Below are positions 1 to 13,400 of a stretch of 64,000 nucleotides of DNA, one piece after another. Under the pieces are notes generated by a model. It had not been told where the DNA came from, did not search any database, and saw only the letters and a program-made list of their open reading frames with translations. How positions within the stretch are numbered: position 1 is the first letter of the stretch; each line of letters begins with the position of its first letter. Made by a program: the position numbers and the translations under genes. Location of the stretch: assembly GCA_009760855.2 (NCBI GenBank), contig WPIO01000005.1, positions 7,722,001 through 7,786,000 on the forward strand. The letters are read 5' to 3'. This stretch comes from Cristatella mucedo. Lineage: Eukaryota > Bryozoa > Phylactolaemata > Cristatellidae.

Positions 1-549
1 TGCCTCAAACAATTCATACTCGGTTATGTTTCTCGACATGTGCTGTAGTTAAACTAAGTACTAAAACTAATGTCAATCAACAATAAATTCTACATATATG
101 AGCTGGTAATAATATCACTCAAATTTCTGAGGAAATTACCATAAAATGTCCATCTACAAAAAATTCTACATAGATGACCTGGTAATATTACTCAGATTTC
201 TGAGGAAATTACCACTAAAAAAGAAATAAAAATAACGTCTCATCGATGAAAATTCATCTAGCAGCCAACAACTGGTTGTCACTACACATATTCAATCTTC
301 CTGCATTCGTGAAGTATCACGAAGCCACCTTCCATAAGAAGAAAAGTGCTAATGCTTAGGATAAGTTTTCTTATGATAGAGATGCAAAGTATGCGCATCC
401 ATGCAACATCTACAAATCAAGCAGTAGTTAGAACGAAGTTGCAATTTTGACCGAATATTTACTGTAGAGTGAATAGATATGATATCGTCGTTTGGATAGG
501 CACGCTGTCGATGAGAATTAAGGGACTTCAAAGTGTGTGGCAAAACCTT
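1..549. other. No gene recognised
   Basis: AT-rich. One partial direct repeat: CTGGTAATA...ACTCA-ATTTCTGAGGAAATTACC appears at about 102-141 and again at 179-212. Confidence 0.6.
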
Positions 550-850
550 GACTGATGGGGAGCCAGTGCCGGTCAGTGAAATTGGTTAGTGCGGTAATTG
601 CCGTATTCACGACCGTGTCTCTACCTGCAGAGTTTTGCATCAACTGTAACTGCCTTATTGCACCGGCCAGAAGACCTGATAGAAGTAACTTACCGAAGTT
701 GACACTGATGACACAATTACATTGACCAGCTCCGATGTGCTATTGTGTCTCAATACCCGAATTTCTTCTATGTTATGTAGCTGAGAGTAGGTAGAATTTA
801 TTGTGGAGCTGATGTGGTCGTCTCTTGAAAGAGTACTTAGGAACGTGCTA
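550..850 (-). mobile_element. LINE-B relic
   Basis: Antisense match to the LINE-B C-terminal region, from GGGGAGCCAGTGCCGGTC (LHWLP region) to GAGCTGATGTGGTCGTCTC. Confidence 0.65.
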
Positions 851-854
851 GACA

Positions 855-1370
855 ATATTCTACCTGTTCTTCTGACTCAAGGCGTTTAGCTGTGCCTTGA
901 GACAAATGTAAATCTTATAGAGACCATGATTTTAGTTTGCATGCTCCCAAAGCCTGGAACACGCTTCGATCCGCCGAGCTGGTTTGGTCCAGCGGTTTAG
1001 GTGCTAGCCCCGACCAAGGTCTGGCTGAGGTCGTGGGCTCGAGCCCCGAGGCATATGTGAAGTGCCTAAATAGAGATTAAGTTCTCTTGGGGTACTATAC
1101 AAATGAATAATATTTTTTCATATTTTATCTGATATCCTGCCATTCCCTTAGTAGACATTTAAAAAAAAGCTAAAAACTCAAACTGCTCCTCATAGCATTT
1201 TCCGGGTCCCATGTTAATTGTCCTTTGTAGGCTTGTGACTGCTAGCACTGTGCATGTTGCCACTAATAAATTGACATCTTACTTAACAGCATATGTAAAG
1301 TGCCAAGAAAGATTTAGTTCTCTTAGGGTACTATACAAGTTATTACTATTATTATTATCATCATCTAGAC
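855..1370 (+). mobile_element. LINE-B 3' end relic split by SINE-1
   Basis: Sense LINE-B: the block TTTGCATGCTCCCAAAGCCTGG up to about 962 and the 3' UTR from about 1,126 to an (ATT)n tail at 1,345-1,366, interrupted by SINE-1 at 973-1,118. Confidence 0.65.
973..1118 (+). mobile_element. SINE-1, tRNA-derived SINE with LINE-like tail
   Basis: tRNA-like head GCCGAGCTGGTTTGGTCCAG with a pol III A box and B-box GGCTCGAGCCCC, then the tail AAGTGCCTAAATAGAGATTA...GGTACTATACAAATGAATAA. Inserted in a LINE-B relic. Confidence 0.8.
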
Positions 1371-1419
1371 TGCCATAGCACTTCTATCTGGGCTTTACTT
1401 GGTCACTACCAAGCATCAA

Positions 1420-1955
1420 ATTGACTTCACACACCTCTCCCTTTGACCAGCAAGTTGCTTGACTCACTTGCAACCGGCTAACCTATCCGAGCCCTTTGCT
1501 CCTTCCGAGTGCCCTTGCACCACCAGCTACTCAGCTTCCAGTGGTCTCGCTACTCCTTGCTCTCAATTGAAAACTTTTGTAAATCAGGCCTTAAGCTAGT
1601 ATACCCCTAAAGTCTCGAGATCACTTCCGGCTGCTGTCTTCAACTACAAGTTTCAGCTAAAGATGCATGTGTACCATTCAGCTTTCACTGCACCCCACAA
1701 ACTTGTCTTTTTCCCTACTGAGTGTTTGTGCGCTTACCTATGCAAGATTCATAGCACGCCACTAACCAGTACTAACTAATAACGTCTGACCCTGAGCGTC
1801 TTCTCCTGAACTTTTCCATGCTTATCTAAAAACGATACTTCTGTGATTTTGCAAGCCTGTCTAAGCACGATACTGTGCTTGTCACTAACTATTGATTACT
1901 TTTTCTCATGTGGAACATAAGCGCCTGAATAAAGATTCAGTTCTCTTACGATCCA
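1420..1955 (+). mobile_element. LINE-C relic (LINE-B-related)
   Basis: Divergent relative of LINE-B: the TTGACTCACTTGCAACCGGC to CTCAATTGAAAACTTTTG block is shared with 8.3, 11.9 and 17.8 kb. Ends TAAGCGCCTGAATAAAGATT. Confidence 0.5.
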
Positions 1956-1959
1956 AAGA

Positions 1960-3140
1960 TCGGCTTAAGTTTTGTTATGAGAAAATACCCAGTGGCATTG
2001 TCGTTGTTGGTATCAGCAACTAAACCTCACACACTCAATTGCTTTAACTGAAAGAAAAACATTAAAGAGATTAATAGGGTCATTGAGAAATTAAGCTCTT
2101 GGGCATGCCCCATGTCCAAATTTTATGAGTGGCCAATATAGCATACCACGGCTTCTTCCACACGACAGCCATTATTTTAGGCAACGACCTTTTTTCACTA
2201 GCTTCCAAAGGTATTGACCCACCTTAAATGAAACAAGTGAAATTATGCTTTGCAATAAGTCTTCGAAGCTGAGATGAATTGTGGTGGAACACGATTCTGT
2301 TCACAGAGCAGTGCATAACGACTTGACATACACAAAACAGACGAATTTGACTTTGGTTAACAAGAAAAGAAGCAAAAAAGAATATGCTATCGATGTTATA
2401 AAGACAACAACAGTCGGCACTGCTGACGTGTGTCTTTTGTGAGAAGAATGTGAGCAAAGCCTCTGGGTGTGCCCAGGATGCAATCAATGCCTCCGATGCA
2501 GGAATCCGATCAAGCTTCCGCTTAGGCATCTGATTAACTTTCCTATTCTGATTGTCCTGCTATCAGAGCAAGCAGGCCGCTACATGAACCGGTGATAAAA
2601 CAAAAGATACTACAAGCTTTACTATATCCCTGACCATTCCAAACCAAACCACAGAATCTTAACTAAGCAAACGTAGCGTTCGAATAAAATCAGAACCGGT
2701 ATACTAATTAATAGTTTAGCAAGAGTACTACGAATATTCAATTTCAGCTATCACATAACAAAGTAGTAGCAACTAATTAGATACAGAGAATAAAGCGCAC
2801 AAGCCGAGATCTTCCAGGTATTCCTCCTTGGCATACTTTATATATATATATCTATCTGACCTCTGTTATTTGTGGGTACACATTACCTGTGATTATATTC
2901 CATTGCATATATACATGTATGAATGCAAGTGCAAATACACATGCACACACAGACACACAACCACACACGCTTACACACACCAACCCACCAAAACACCATG
3001 AAAACTGTATAGCATTACGTGCAGATACTACGATAAATGCAAATATAAATTTCAGGGTGAGGTGGTATGAACATAGCCCAGTCAGAAACCAAAAACGGGG
3101 CAATATTATACCAGGCAGGGCAGTGCAGGCATGCAAAGTC
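1960..3140. other. No gene recognised
   Basis: AT-rich with a short CA-rich patch at 2,935-2,990. A 101-codon minus frame at 2,529-2,224 has no recognisable domain. Confidence 0.5.
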
Positions 3141-3144
3141 AATT

Positions 3145-3655
3145 GAGCCTCGAAGTGGCCCGAGATTGCAGTACTTCTCACCAACCTGCACTGGCTCCCA
3201 AGCAAGCAGCACATCGTCTTCAAGGTTCTGTCCCTTACTTTTAGGTCCCTTTAGTCTCTTGCTCAAGCCTACCTATCAGATCTACTCTTCAATCCGGCTA
3301 GGCATTGTACCACCTGCTCTTCTGACTCGTCGTTTAGCTGTGCCTCAAGCCAACCTCAAAACATTTGGAACACATACCTTTAGTTTGTACACCCCAACAG
3401 CCAGATACTTACTGGCTGCTGACGTCACGAAATCCCCTGACTATAGGACATTCTAAATATAATAGGACATTCTAAAAAAAAAACTAAAAAGGCACCTCCC
3501 TTACACCAATGCTTCCTCTGAGTGAATGTGATTCTCTGTGTGGTAATGCATGCTGACACTATGCATGTCATCACTAAGAATGTTGACATCCTTTCTATCA
3601 TATGTAAAGTGCCTAGAAAGATATTTAGCTCCTGGGGGTACTATAAAAATGTATT
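3145..3655 (+). mobile_element. LINE-B 3' end relic
   Basis: Encodes remnants of the LINE-B C-terminus (PTCTGSQASS against LHWLPVKQR, ending in the equivalent of SLPTYVRTSPDL) and the 3' UTR ending AAAGTGCCTAGAAAGATATT. SINE-1 follows directly. Confidence 0.65.
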
Positions 3656-3658
3656 AAT

Positions 3659-3800
3659 GCCGAGCTGGTTTGGCCCAGTGGTTAAGATGCTCGCTCCAAT
3701 CAAGGTCTGGCCGAGGTCGTGGGCTCGAGCACCGTGGCATATGTGAAGCGCCTGAATAGAGATTGAGTTCTCTTAGGGTGCTATACAAATGAATTATATT
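3659..3800 (+). mobile_element. SINE-1 copy
   Basis: A box TGGCCCAGTGG (exact match to TRGYNNARNNG), B box GGCTCGAGCACC, tail GAGATTGAGTTCTCTTAGGG TGCTATACAAATGAATTAT. Confidence 0.82.
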
Positions 3801-4002
3801 TTATCTATTTATATTTATTCTGTTATTACTAAAATTATAAACATGAATTCGCCTACTGAAACATTTCAATATAAACTAGGAAACCACCATAGTTATCACA
3901 GCCCCGTAAATGCATACTGTTGAAGATATGAATGGTTCTAATGCTGTAAGCATCAAATCCAATAAAATCCCTAGCATATGGAGACAAATACAAGTGTATT
4001 TT

Positions 4003-4158
4003 TGCTGATTTAACAGCCTCGTTTGTAGCAGCAGACGAGCTTTAACGGCTACCACCACCGTTTGCTGTTGGAAATAAATGATTGCACACTGCCGAGTTCA
4101 AACCCATGACCTCGGTCATGAAGAACAAGCACCTTATCTCCAAGCCAATTACAGCCCT
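4003..4158 (-). mobile_element. SINE-2, tRNA-derived SINE
   Basis: Antisense: GCTGATTTAACAGCCTCGTT (3' end), then GAGTTCAAACCCATGACCTC (B box) and CACCTTATCTCCAAGCCAAT (A-box side). Confidence 0.65.
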
Positions 4159-4159
4159 A

Positions 4160-7100
4160 GTAAGAGAGATATAGCAGAGATGGGATGTATCCACCAATCC
4201 TGCAAAGACAATCAAGCTGCTGCAGGTAGCTCATATTATTAGCAGCATGCTTGAGTTATATCCATACTACAGAGCCTGATGTATATGCTAATCTTCATGC
4301 CATGCACAGCTCCAGATAAGAGGTGGGAGCTCACCACTCGTCAAATGATTTCACTTATGCAGAGCCTATGTCGTACTGGAGGTAGGAGTGAGCCACGGGC
4401 CACATGATCCACTCGAAAAGATCTTGAACAAATGTATCCATGTTATTGTGAGCTTGCTGCTACTTAATAATAAATGTTACCAGTAGCTGTGGGCCGTCTA
4501 AGCACTAGTTTGAGGAGTAATTGAAAAATAGAACCCAAGCAAAGATCACATGTCAACCGGATCACATCAAATGCACAAAAAATCTGCTTTTTCATTTTGG
4601 AAATGTGTGCACGAGTACTCGTGTGGAGGCATGCTATCACAGTGACCGTGACCTGGCAATCCAAACAACAAAGATATGTGACCAACTCCCCCATCCCTAG
4701 GCAGGTGCAAACACCCAAACTTAAGCCCGGAACGACTGACAATAACATCTCGCTGGCTCTACTTGAAGGCGACCCGGTTCACGATTACCAAGCGTCGGTC
4801 AGGCATCCGGGGTAGGCAATAGGCTTGAGGTGCAGGGTCGAAGCGCGCGGATAGAGCAGGCGATCAAGACTGCTTCGCGCACTATCTTACAGAAGTATTA
4901 AATATTTTTCAGTTGCAATGAGCGCGATTAGGAAATCCAAGCTCATTGAAGCTTGGCAGCAAAACGGTATGTAAATTACGACGTAGAGCGACATGGCGCA
5001 ATCGCGACCGAGCTTAAACTTAAGAAGCAACTTACTTTCACACAAATTTTCCGGCAGGCATACGTGCTTTTTCATGACGTACAAGTCCTGCGGTGTGAGA
5101 TCGCAAATACTCCTTTCGAGGGAGCTAGACGTGCGGACGATGGTATGGCAGCACAGGTCTTTTAGCGTCGGGACTCGTTCCGGCAAACCCATCTGGAGAA
5201 TAGAGAAAACAATCTATTTTAAAACACTGCATTTTCTCGAATGTTCTCAGATCATATGAGAAAGAGTCTGCTTCACACAGAACTGATATGGTCGAATACG
5301 TTTTCAGCGACGATACCGGCAGTATACGTCTTCAGAAAAGTACGCCAGCGACATTGCTTCCGGGCGTGGCACTCCTCGTGCAGGTGCCCGCAGTTTCGGT
5401 TAACACTTACCTCTGGGACAGCGAACATTCACAACACACTGCGAACATGAGTTAATCCACCCACAAAGCAGCCGCATCCCCGGCGCAGAGCCCGTATGGG
5501 TCATTCGGGGAGCGCGAGGAGCCGATTTTCACCGCCGGCAAGCGACAGCAATCTCCGCTACACTTTCTGAAGCACGATTACCTTCGCTGTTTACTTGCAC
5601 ACCATGAGTATCAAAACTTGCCTTAGCCCGGTGAACCCGAGCCAACGGAGCTAGAAGTAATATACGACGCCATCTCATGTGTACCGACACAATAGAGTGT
5701 GTATACAAACCCGCTTCCGCCGGCTTGTCGGCGTGTCCCCATGTCCATAGACTCTTTGGTTGGGCTGACAGAGCAAGTTCCGTATCAATTACTTGCAGAA
5801 ACATTTTATGAAAAATAATCGTTCAGAAAATTTTCTCAGTTTTAAACCTCGCCAGTGCACTGGTTTGGCGACGACTAGCTATTTTCAGAACCATTCATGT
5901 GCCTCTTTTCGGTGTGCCGCAGTGCCGCCTTTCGGTACCGAGGATGGCAGAGAGCAGGCTTGCATAAATGGCAAGTCTGAGGACTTTTTCACGAATTTAT
6001 GGAAATTCGTGCGCCCAGCTTTTCGAAATACACCAGAGTGCAAGCCAGAATAAAATATCAAACCATATGAACACGTGACTAAAGCTTATCACGGTAGCAG
6101 CTAACGATCCTCCAAGAACCATCTAGACTACACATCTCAGCTGCAGGCCGCTTGTAAAAATCAATCAGCTTTGCACGCGATTTCAGGTAAGCTAGTTTTG
6201 ATCACTAGCTCACCTTTTGCTGCCAGCTTTTGAGTCTCGGTGCCCGACCTACATGAGGCAGCAGAGCTCCGGTAGCAGAAGCGGAGCCAACTCCCGGCGC
6301 GCGCTCCACGAGAACGAGAAGGATTTGCCCGGATTTGCAAGCTGCGAATGCGCATCACCCTAGCTTCGGCTTCGGCTCAAAAGCAACCTGAGACCGACAA
6401 CTTACAGTTCAGTTTACCTCTTTTCCTACTGAGCGTTCCTATATCCGCTGGCGATGTGGCACCGCTAGGTAAACCAGCCGCTGATTTTTCTCCGCGTTTT
6501 CTCTCATTCATTTTTTCCTATTGAATCCTCCACAGTACGAAAGCTTGATGACCATAGAGGCTCACTCATGAAATGGCTGCCGACGCCAGGAGCGGTCGTG
6601 AAAGCAGCAGCAGCAGCAGCAGCAGCAAACGCCGCTGCCGCCGCAGAAAGAGCATCGGAAGCGCCTGCAGCGGTCGCCCACCTGTCGTAATTGGCGTTAG
6701 CGAGCGTATTCCTGCGCTTTCGCGCCCCTCTCTCCCGCTCCTAAGTGGTGCTGCGCGACACGAGCTGCCTCCGCACGCGCGGCCGACGCCTGCCTCACGA
6801 CGCTGCGGTGGCGGCGTCGTGAATGATGCTTGAAGATTCAATCCGGAAGCTTACCAAGACGGTAGCCGCAACAGTCCAGCTCGAAGTCGCGTGGATCCGC
6901 ATCAGCAGATCCGTCGTAGATCATTCTTGAAAGTCCCCTGTCTTGACGAAGTGAGACAAATAGTAAGGGACGTACATAAGAATTTCATGTACTGTTTCAA
7001 GCATTGTCTCGCTCTGTCATTATACTCATCAAACCCACTATAATCGTAAGTATTGCAACTGAAATGTGCCCTTGGAATTTTCAGCAATTAGCAATAATTT

Positions 7101-7440
7101 TTTGGAACACGTAGTTAATAGTGAAGCGGTGGTGTGCCTATTCAGATAGATTGTGAAAGACGACAAATAATTCGCTGTTCATAAATTTCAACGACTAGGA
7201 ACCGGTTAAGTCATAATCCACGTTAGGGCGGCATGAAAGCCGAAGTAGTGTAATAGTCATACAGCTGTGGTCAAGGCTTTGAGTCAGGCGTGATTTCGCT
7301 CAATGCTTCGCTCCGCCACAGTCGCCTGTCCAGCAATGCCCTGGGCGATGCCGTGCAATAGTTGCGTAAGCCACGGCTGGTACCAGATGCCCATAACCCT
7401 CGGTAGAGTCAATTATGTAATAGCCACTAACCATTGGATT
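4160..7440. other. Unassigned, with a GC-richer block and an (AGC)n run
   Basis: From about 4,780 to 6,900 the sequence is richer in GC and CpG than its flanks. An 86-codon frame at 6,573-6,833 begins MAADARSGRE, has a Ser run coded by (AGC)n, and then a basic patch. It could be a first exon or promoter of an unseen gene, but nothing confirms it. Confidence 0.35.
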
Positions 7441-7449
7441 ATGCTTCCA

Positions 7450-7552
7450 TTGCAGCAAATGTAAAGTGACTGATTAGAAAGAGATTAAGTTCTGTGAGGG
7501 CGCTATGCAAATGCGTGATTACTATTATTATTATTGTTACTATTATCTTATA
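7450..7552 (+). mobile_element. LINE-B 3' tail
   Basis: TTGCAGCAAATGTAAAGTGA, the GAGATTAAGTTCT block and an (ATT)n tail. Confidence 0.6.
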
Positions 7553-8289
7553 CGATCGCCCTCTTTTCGATGGATATGGGCTTTTTATCTTAAAGTGCGA
7601 GAGCTCTTCTCTGCTGCCAAGTCCAGCTTCTGTCACCGGTGCTGCGCCCGCAAGTCACTAGGCGCGGTTCCTAGGCTCGGGTTTTCACCTGCTGTCACCA
7701 GCCAGCAAGGACGAGATCACTACGAGCAGTGTTTTTGCGGCCTAGTTCTATCCAGAGGCGGAAGTCACTACATCCTGTGTGTAACATTTGATATCGGAGA
7801 TGCTAAAACTGCTAATGACACTTAGCAGTTGTCTAGTGCTAGTCTCATTGCTTGTGGTAATGCTACTCGCGAGCGCTGGACCTGAAATACGGAGCTACAG
7901 GTTCATCTAATTAAAGATATATTTCAGGAAAATACTCAGAAAATTGCTCCAACAATTGAATAATTACTCTGGGTACATTTCAAGAGACAAGCCTGATAGA
8001 AATGGGACCTAAAGTGCTCAAGATTCCACGTAAATGAAAAACATTGAAAACACGATTTGGCAAATAGTGATCCCGCTGGAAGCACCCGATGAGCCGCTCG
8101 TAACATTTAATGGCGTAGGTGTGAAATAATTGCCGCACCCCATGTGTGTAACAGTACTATTACGCCTTTGAGGATGCCAATAAAGCAATTCACATGGTTC
8201 CCATTCAGAGCTCTATTTTGGACACATTCTCTCTTGGGTTTGAACTAATGGTTTTAGAAGCTTGCCTCTATAAGTTGGTAGTGTGGGCT

Positions 8290-8530
8290 GCTAAACAGTG
8301 CCGAGCTACGATAACCAAATCCTCTGTCTGGCTGATTCACTCGCTTGCACCAGCCTACCTATCTAACCATCTTACTTTTCCAGTCTGGTCTTGCATAACC
8401 CGCTCATCAGAATCTGGTCATCACGCGGCCCCTCAAATTAAATTGAAATCCTGTGTCATTCGAACCCTCAGTGCATATGCACCGGCTGCATCTCACTTAC
8501 TGCTTCAGTCACTACGTGTAATAACGTAGC
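8290..8530 (+). mobile_element. LINE-C relic
   Basis: Shares the SLAPAYLS-type coding block and the AAATTGAAATCCTGTGTCAT block with the copies at 11.9 and 1.5 kb. Confidence 0.45.
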
Positions 8531-8539
8531 GTCATTTAA

Positions 8540-10029
8540 GTCTTGACTTAACACATATCTGTTCACATATTGTATAACGCATTAACACATATTGAATGAT
8601 AAGGTCTATCAAAGAATCGCGGGTGGATATGAAAGTAAAGGGAAAGGGGTGACGGTTTTTCAATAATGTATAATAATTTCGAGCTGCAATTAGCATTGGC
8701 TAATTAGCATCTCCCGGATGTTTTTCAATGAATCCGTTGCGAAGGGCCTGCCGAATGTTTACCTGTGGAGCCGCAGCGAGAGGCTTCTCATTTGACGCCC
8801 CAGGTCATTGGAGTAAAGCTCGCAGAGCCGAAAGGCCTGCTTGATCACATGATTTATGGCACCGGAAAATTCTCGAAGTTTTTTAGCCCAAGTGCGAGAA
8901 AGTGTTAGAAAAAGCTCCGTCCATTCTCCCCCAAGTCACAAGATCACTTACACTTCAAAGTGACACAATACTAGCTGAAAACTAAGACAGTGCAACGAAG
9001 CTCGAACTTTAACTGAGTGCCAGGTTGGGTGCCAATGGCTTAGCAGCGCTGTCGTTAAACTGACGGAAATGCTGCTAAAGTTGACACTACAGCTGCTGGA
9101 AAGCATGACCTGCAGAAGATGCTCGAGAAATATATGACCTAGTTTAAGCCAATTCTGCACGAGACTTACGAGAGGCACGTCTTCTCACAGCGTGGGAGAA
9201 GGAAGGAGAGCTTTTTGGTATCTTGCGTGCAGATTAGCTTAGTATCGCCAGCAGACGTTACTACTACGTACCGGGAAGTCCGAAAATAGTTCGGGATCAG
9301 TTCATAGATGGCAAATAGTCAGGAATTGTGCTGGCTAGAGCAATACCGATATCAATAAACAAAATTGCCTAGAAAACTATATCTATTTCAAGGCGCTTAG
9401 CATATCTGCTGGAAAAGACGCTTGGCCGTTAGTTAAGGAAAACATGTATAATTTCGCTCGTTTAAGCATACAGAAGAGAAATCTCGAGTACGGAGATTAG
9501 GCTTATGCTGTGAAGTATAGTAGTCGGTGCTTGTAATGGGCACAAATATGTGTGTACATGGAAACGGTTGGCGTTGTTCACAGAAAAACAGGCTCGTCGA
9601 TCAGAAGCCTACGGTATTCAGACAACCAAGGCTTACATTAAATAATTGTTCGAGTTTCAGGTAGCCGGGCGCTCGACAAGCGCCAAGTCAGGAGACAGAC
9701 ATTAGCAGACAGCGTTCTAGCTTGAAAACACAGCTCAGATTAAGAAATATATACGGCATCAAGTCTTTGAAATTCGGAAAGTATGAGCGTTTTGAAGAAT
9801 ACTGTTGCGTACGCGTCGCTCGGCTACGAGTACACCATCAGCTTTCTGGTCTAACTCGCACGTTATCTTTCAAACTTTATTTAAAATTCAAGGATCTTAG
9901 ATGAACTAAATACACCCTAAACTCAAACACACAATAATGATTTATATTTTCAAAACCGCATAGAGTACCATTTTCTTGATGATACATGAACCGGTAGGCT
10001 AGCGACAACATGATCTCATGCAACTGGGT
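8540..10029. other. No gene recognised
   Basis: No repeat family or coding signal that I can support, upstream of the TBC1D13 promoter region. Confidence 0.5.
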
Positions 10030-10455
10030 CGAGGTCACTCAATGGCGGCCACTTTAGTAATTTGCCGGAAAGGCCTGGTCAGTGGAGAAGCGATCTGCGA
10101 GGCTGCTGCTTTTAGCTTTTGTGGTTGCACGTGATAAATATATCTGTCAGAACAATATTATTTGAATTTAATTGGTAATCTGGTCGTTTTCTGGGGATCT
10201 TAATCCGTTCTCTATGAGCAGAACCAAAGGCAACGCTCAAGTAAGCGCGGCCCCGCCTCCTCGGCTGTCATACCTGTATCTCTTCGTGTGGATACTGCTA
10301 TTGCTTTATAGGAGCGTGGTGCTCTTGCCCATTTTGGTTGGAGTCATTGCGGAGCTTCAAGTAACTGTGTTGCATGCTTCAGTTCTGATCTGCGGCGGGC
10401 ATTTCGAGAAGTTTCGTTGTCGGCATTTACGGTGCCTTACCTCGTGACCTGAGAA
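10030..10455 (+). promoter_or_regulatory. Presumed TBC1D13 promoter / 5' UTR
   Basis: GC-richer than its surroundings. Holds a YY1-like ATGGCGGCC at 10,042-10,050 and a GC box CCCCGCCTCC at 10,251-10,260, both common near the start sites of housekeeping genes. The transcription start cannot be placed from sequence alone. Confidence 0.35.
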
Positions 10456-10475
10456 ATGGCTCCCGTCAGATCGAG
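10456..10475 (+). CDS. TBC1D13: TBC1D13 exon 1 (start codon)
   Basis: Only 20 coding nt, reading MAPVRS plus two bases of an Arg codon, then donor GTAGGA. Joined to exon 2 it reads MAPVRSRLEEF, matching the family pattern M-x5/6-SR-[IL]-x2-F. The ATG context is good (A at -3, G at +4). It was chosen because the phase (2) fits exon 2 and the length matches vertebrate N-termini. An ATG at 10,214 followed by a donor was discarded for wrong phase. Confidence 0.8.
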
Positions 10476-13400
10476 GTAGGAGGGTTCATATTGCTTCATT
10501 GCAGCTGCCGCTGTTTTTCTTCGCGCCTGCACCATTCTAATGATAGGATGTATCTTAGGTTAGAAGAATTCCGGAGTCTTCTGGAGACGAATGTCATTGA
10601 TTCCCAGAAGCTTCGCAAGCTGTGTTTTGGCGGTAAGGGCAAGCACTCGAAGTTTTTTTTTACTGGTCAGCACCGGCTGATATATTATGGCTTGCAGAAT
10701 CAGTAGGCCTCTATGGTATTTGCATGTGACAAAAGTGCGGCGAACGCCGAAAAACGCGCGACCGCCAGCCCTAGCTCTCTCTGTTGCCGGCTGCTTGAGC
10801 CATGCCATTGGCTGTCGGGCTTCAGTTTGCAAGACGGCTGACGAGCACTGCCAAAGTAGTTTTTGACCTTCTGCCTAGGCGTGGCTTTCGCCAGGCAGAT
10901 TTAACGGCGTATCAACCACTGTAGAAATGTGCTATAATGCTCAAAGCTCGGACTAGGCTCACAGGTTTTAGCTTCGTGACTCGTGAGGGATATGCAAGTA
11001 GTGACCACAAGTCGGAGTGTCTCCATGCACGCAGACGACGAACGTTATTCATGACATTAATATATATATATATATATTTATATATATATGTATGAATATC
11101 AATGAATTTTATGTATCAACCATGGTCTCTCAGCGAAAGTCCACCTTGGTAATAATCTACTAACCACCGGTGGATGCTAATTGATTGAAACCTAATTCAA
11201 GGTCGCTTATTGCCAGCAAGTGTTTCAGAATGGTATATCAGCAAAGCTTTTGGTCAAATACCACCGTAGAGACCGACCGGTAACAATTCCTATTTCGGGA
11301 TATCTGTCTTGTATATCTGTGCGATAACGAAAGTGGCTAATGCCCAGGGGTGAACTAAAAGGGTCTTCATGTGAAGCTGGCGATTGGACCATCATTGGTT
11401 GTATTTTCCCCGAATTGCAGAGGGAACTGTGAACGGTGCCTTTGAGCTTATACCATTCTGCCATGTTTTTAACACAATATCTGCCACCCAGTGGTTTTTG
11501 GTGAAATGATTGTGTTGATATGTTTTCTAATCGTTCTTAACAAGTTCTCTGCTGCAGCGTTTGCGTATATAGCAATGTGAACCACGGTGATGTAAACTGT
11601 TTATATATACCCATTGCTTGGATCCATGTCAGTTTTCGATGTACACGGCTCCTATGGGCAGGATGAGACGATCTTGAATCTACATAATTCTTCAAAGCTT
11701 GAATATATCTGCCAACAAGTCTCGTTGCATCACCAAAACATGAGTCCATTAATACTGCCCAATGACTTTAGATGCTTGAAATTAAAAAATGGCAAAGCCA
11801 TCTTTTTGCTGAGTCTAAATTGACTGCCATGCTTTTTGATTTCTGTGTCAGAGTAAGGGGCTTTACAATATCGTATCGCTTCACTCGCTAGCATCAGCCT
11901 ACTTATCCTACCTCTTTACTCCTCGACGGCGCTGTCGCGTTGCACGCTCGTCAGCATCTGTTCATCTTGTCGTCCCTTGCACTAAATTGAAATCTTTTCG
12001 TGATCGAGCCTTCAGCTTTTATGCATCCAAACTCTGGAGCTTGCTTACGGGTATGGCCACTACACACCGTGACCTTGCAGCCATTAAGTTTCTTAGCTTA
12101 AGGTGCATCTGTTACAGTCGGCTTTCACTTTGCCTTAGTCAATGTCTTTTTTTCATTCGTATGCTTTGTGTTCATGTGTTTGCATGATTCAGTGTGTCTC
12201 ACTAGCCACTGATCTTGCTAAATGATGGCCATTAGTGTCGTCATGTTTGCTTTAGCCTGCTGGCCCGAGTATGCTGCTTGTTTGTTTTTGCATGCTTGAC
12301 ACCGTGTCACAAACCTTTCTTCTTTCAGTCTTCAGAGCATTGCTGTTGGCTGGACTGACGAACAGCTTCAGCTCTGCTTCTTTCTTGGTTGCTCTGGCCA
12401 TTGTTGCTGACGAGAACGGCTCGTTTTTTCAGCTTCTGCAGCGCGCTGTTCAGCTGCCTCTTCTGGTGTCTTTCCTGCCTGTCGTTGCTGGTCATTTCCG
12501 TTCAGCTTCTGCTGATGCTGGATCGTGTTTGCTATTGATTCAACAAAGATACTGGCTAAACACTTTAGAGTGCTATTAATTAGCATTCATTTAACAAAAC
12601 TGGTTAATTTCACACTGTACATAAACCGAGCAGCTTTATACCAAGCCAACTCAGCTGAAGTTGGGAAGCGGAAGAAGCATTACTTGTCACTTTGGGGTAG
12701 TGCAGAGAGTGAAAGCTGCTTGATAGCCATCGCAAATCATTGGAAAACACTCATAAGTTCAAACCTGCTTAAAGGGCTTTAAGTTCTAGCATTTAAATGT
12801 TCAATTTAAATTGTGAGATAGCATGTTGCAGTTTCATACACAAATTATCTCCCTTTGTCTGACATTCGCGTACCGAAAGCCGCTTAGGCTGTGAGTGCGC
12901 TATACAAAACTCTCCTGCGTAACACCCACGTGGTCTTTATGACTTGGTGGAGTTACTGACGGAGATACATTACATTACATCGTTGCCGTACCCTAGTTGT
13001 ACTACCATAGAATTTATCACGATGGGCTCAATGTAAATGTAACGTCAGTGACTCTGACTCACGGACTAACTATTAAACCTGGCTTATTATAGAGATTAAT
13101 TATATTCATTATTCCCCCTCGAATTAAAGTTTTGAAGGAGTGCTAAAAAATAAGGCTAGGTAAAAATAATAAATTAGCTTATTAAAGCTTTGAATGAGTG
13201 ATAAAAATAAGGCTAAGTAAAAATAATTAACTATTTTATGCAGATGTAAAAAAGTCTCGGAAGCTATCACTCCTGCATGCTGTGGGCATGCTCCTTAACT
13301 AGCTGAATGAGTGTAACTCCCAACTGGTGCCTGCTTGATGCTTGGTATAATGGAAGGGGCATTCATGGTTGCTCCTAAGTTACTCTAAAAATAGATTACT

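Noticed and set aside
10214-10240. ATG followed by a good donor (MSRTKGNAQ) as TBC1D13 exon 1
   Set aside because: It ends in phase 0 and cannot join exon 2 in frame; the ATG at 10,456 fits phase, length and the SR-[IL] motif.
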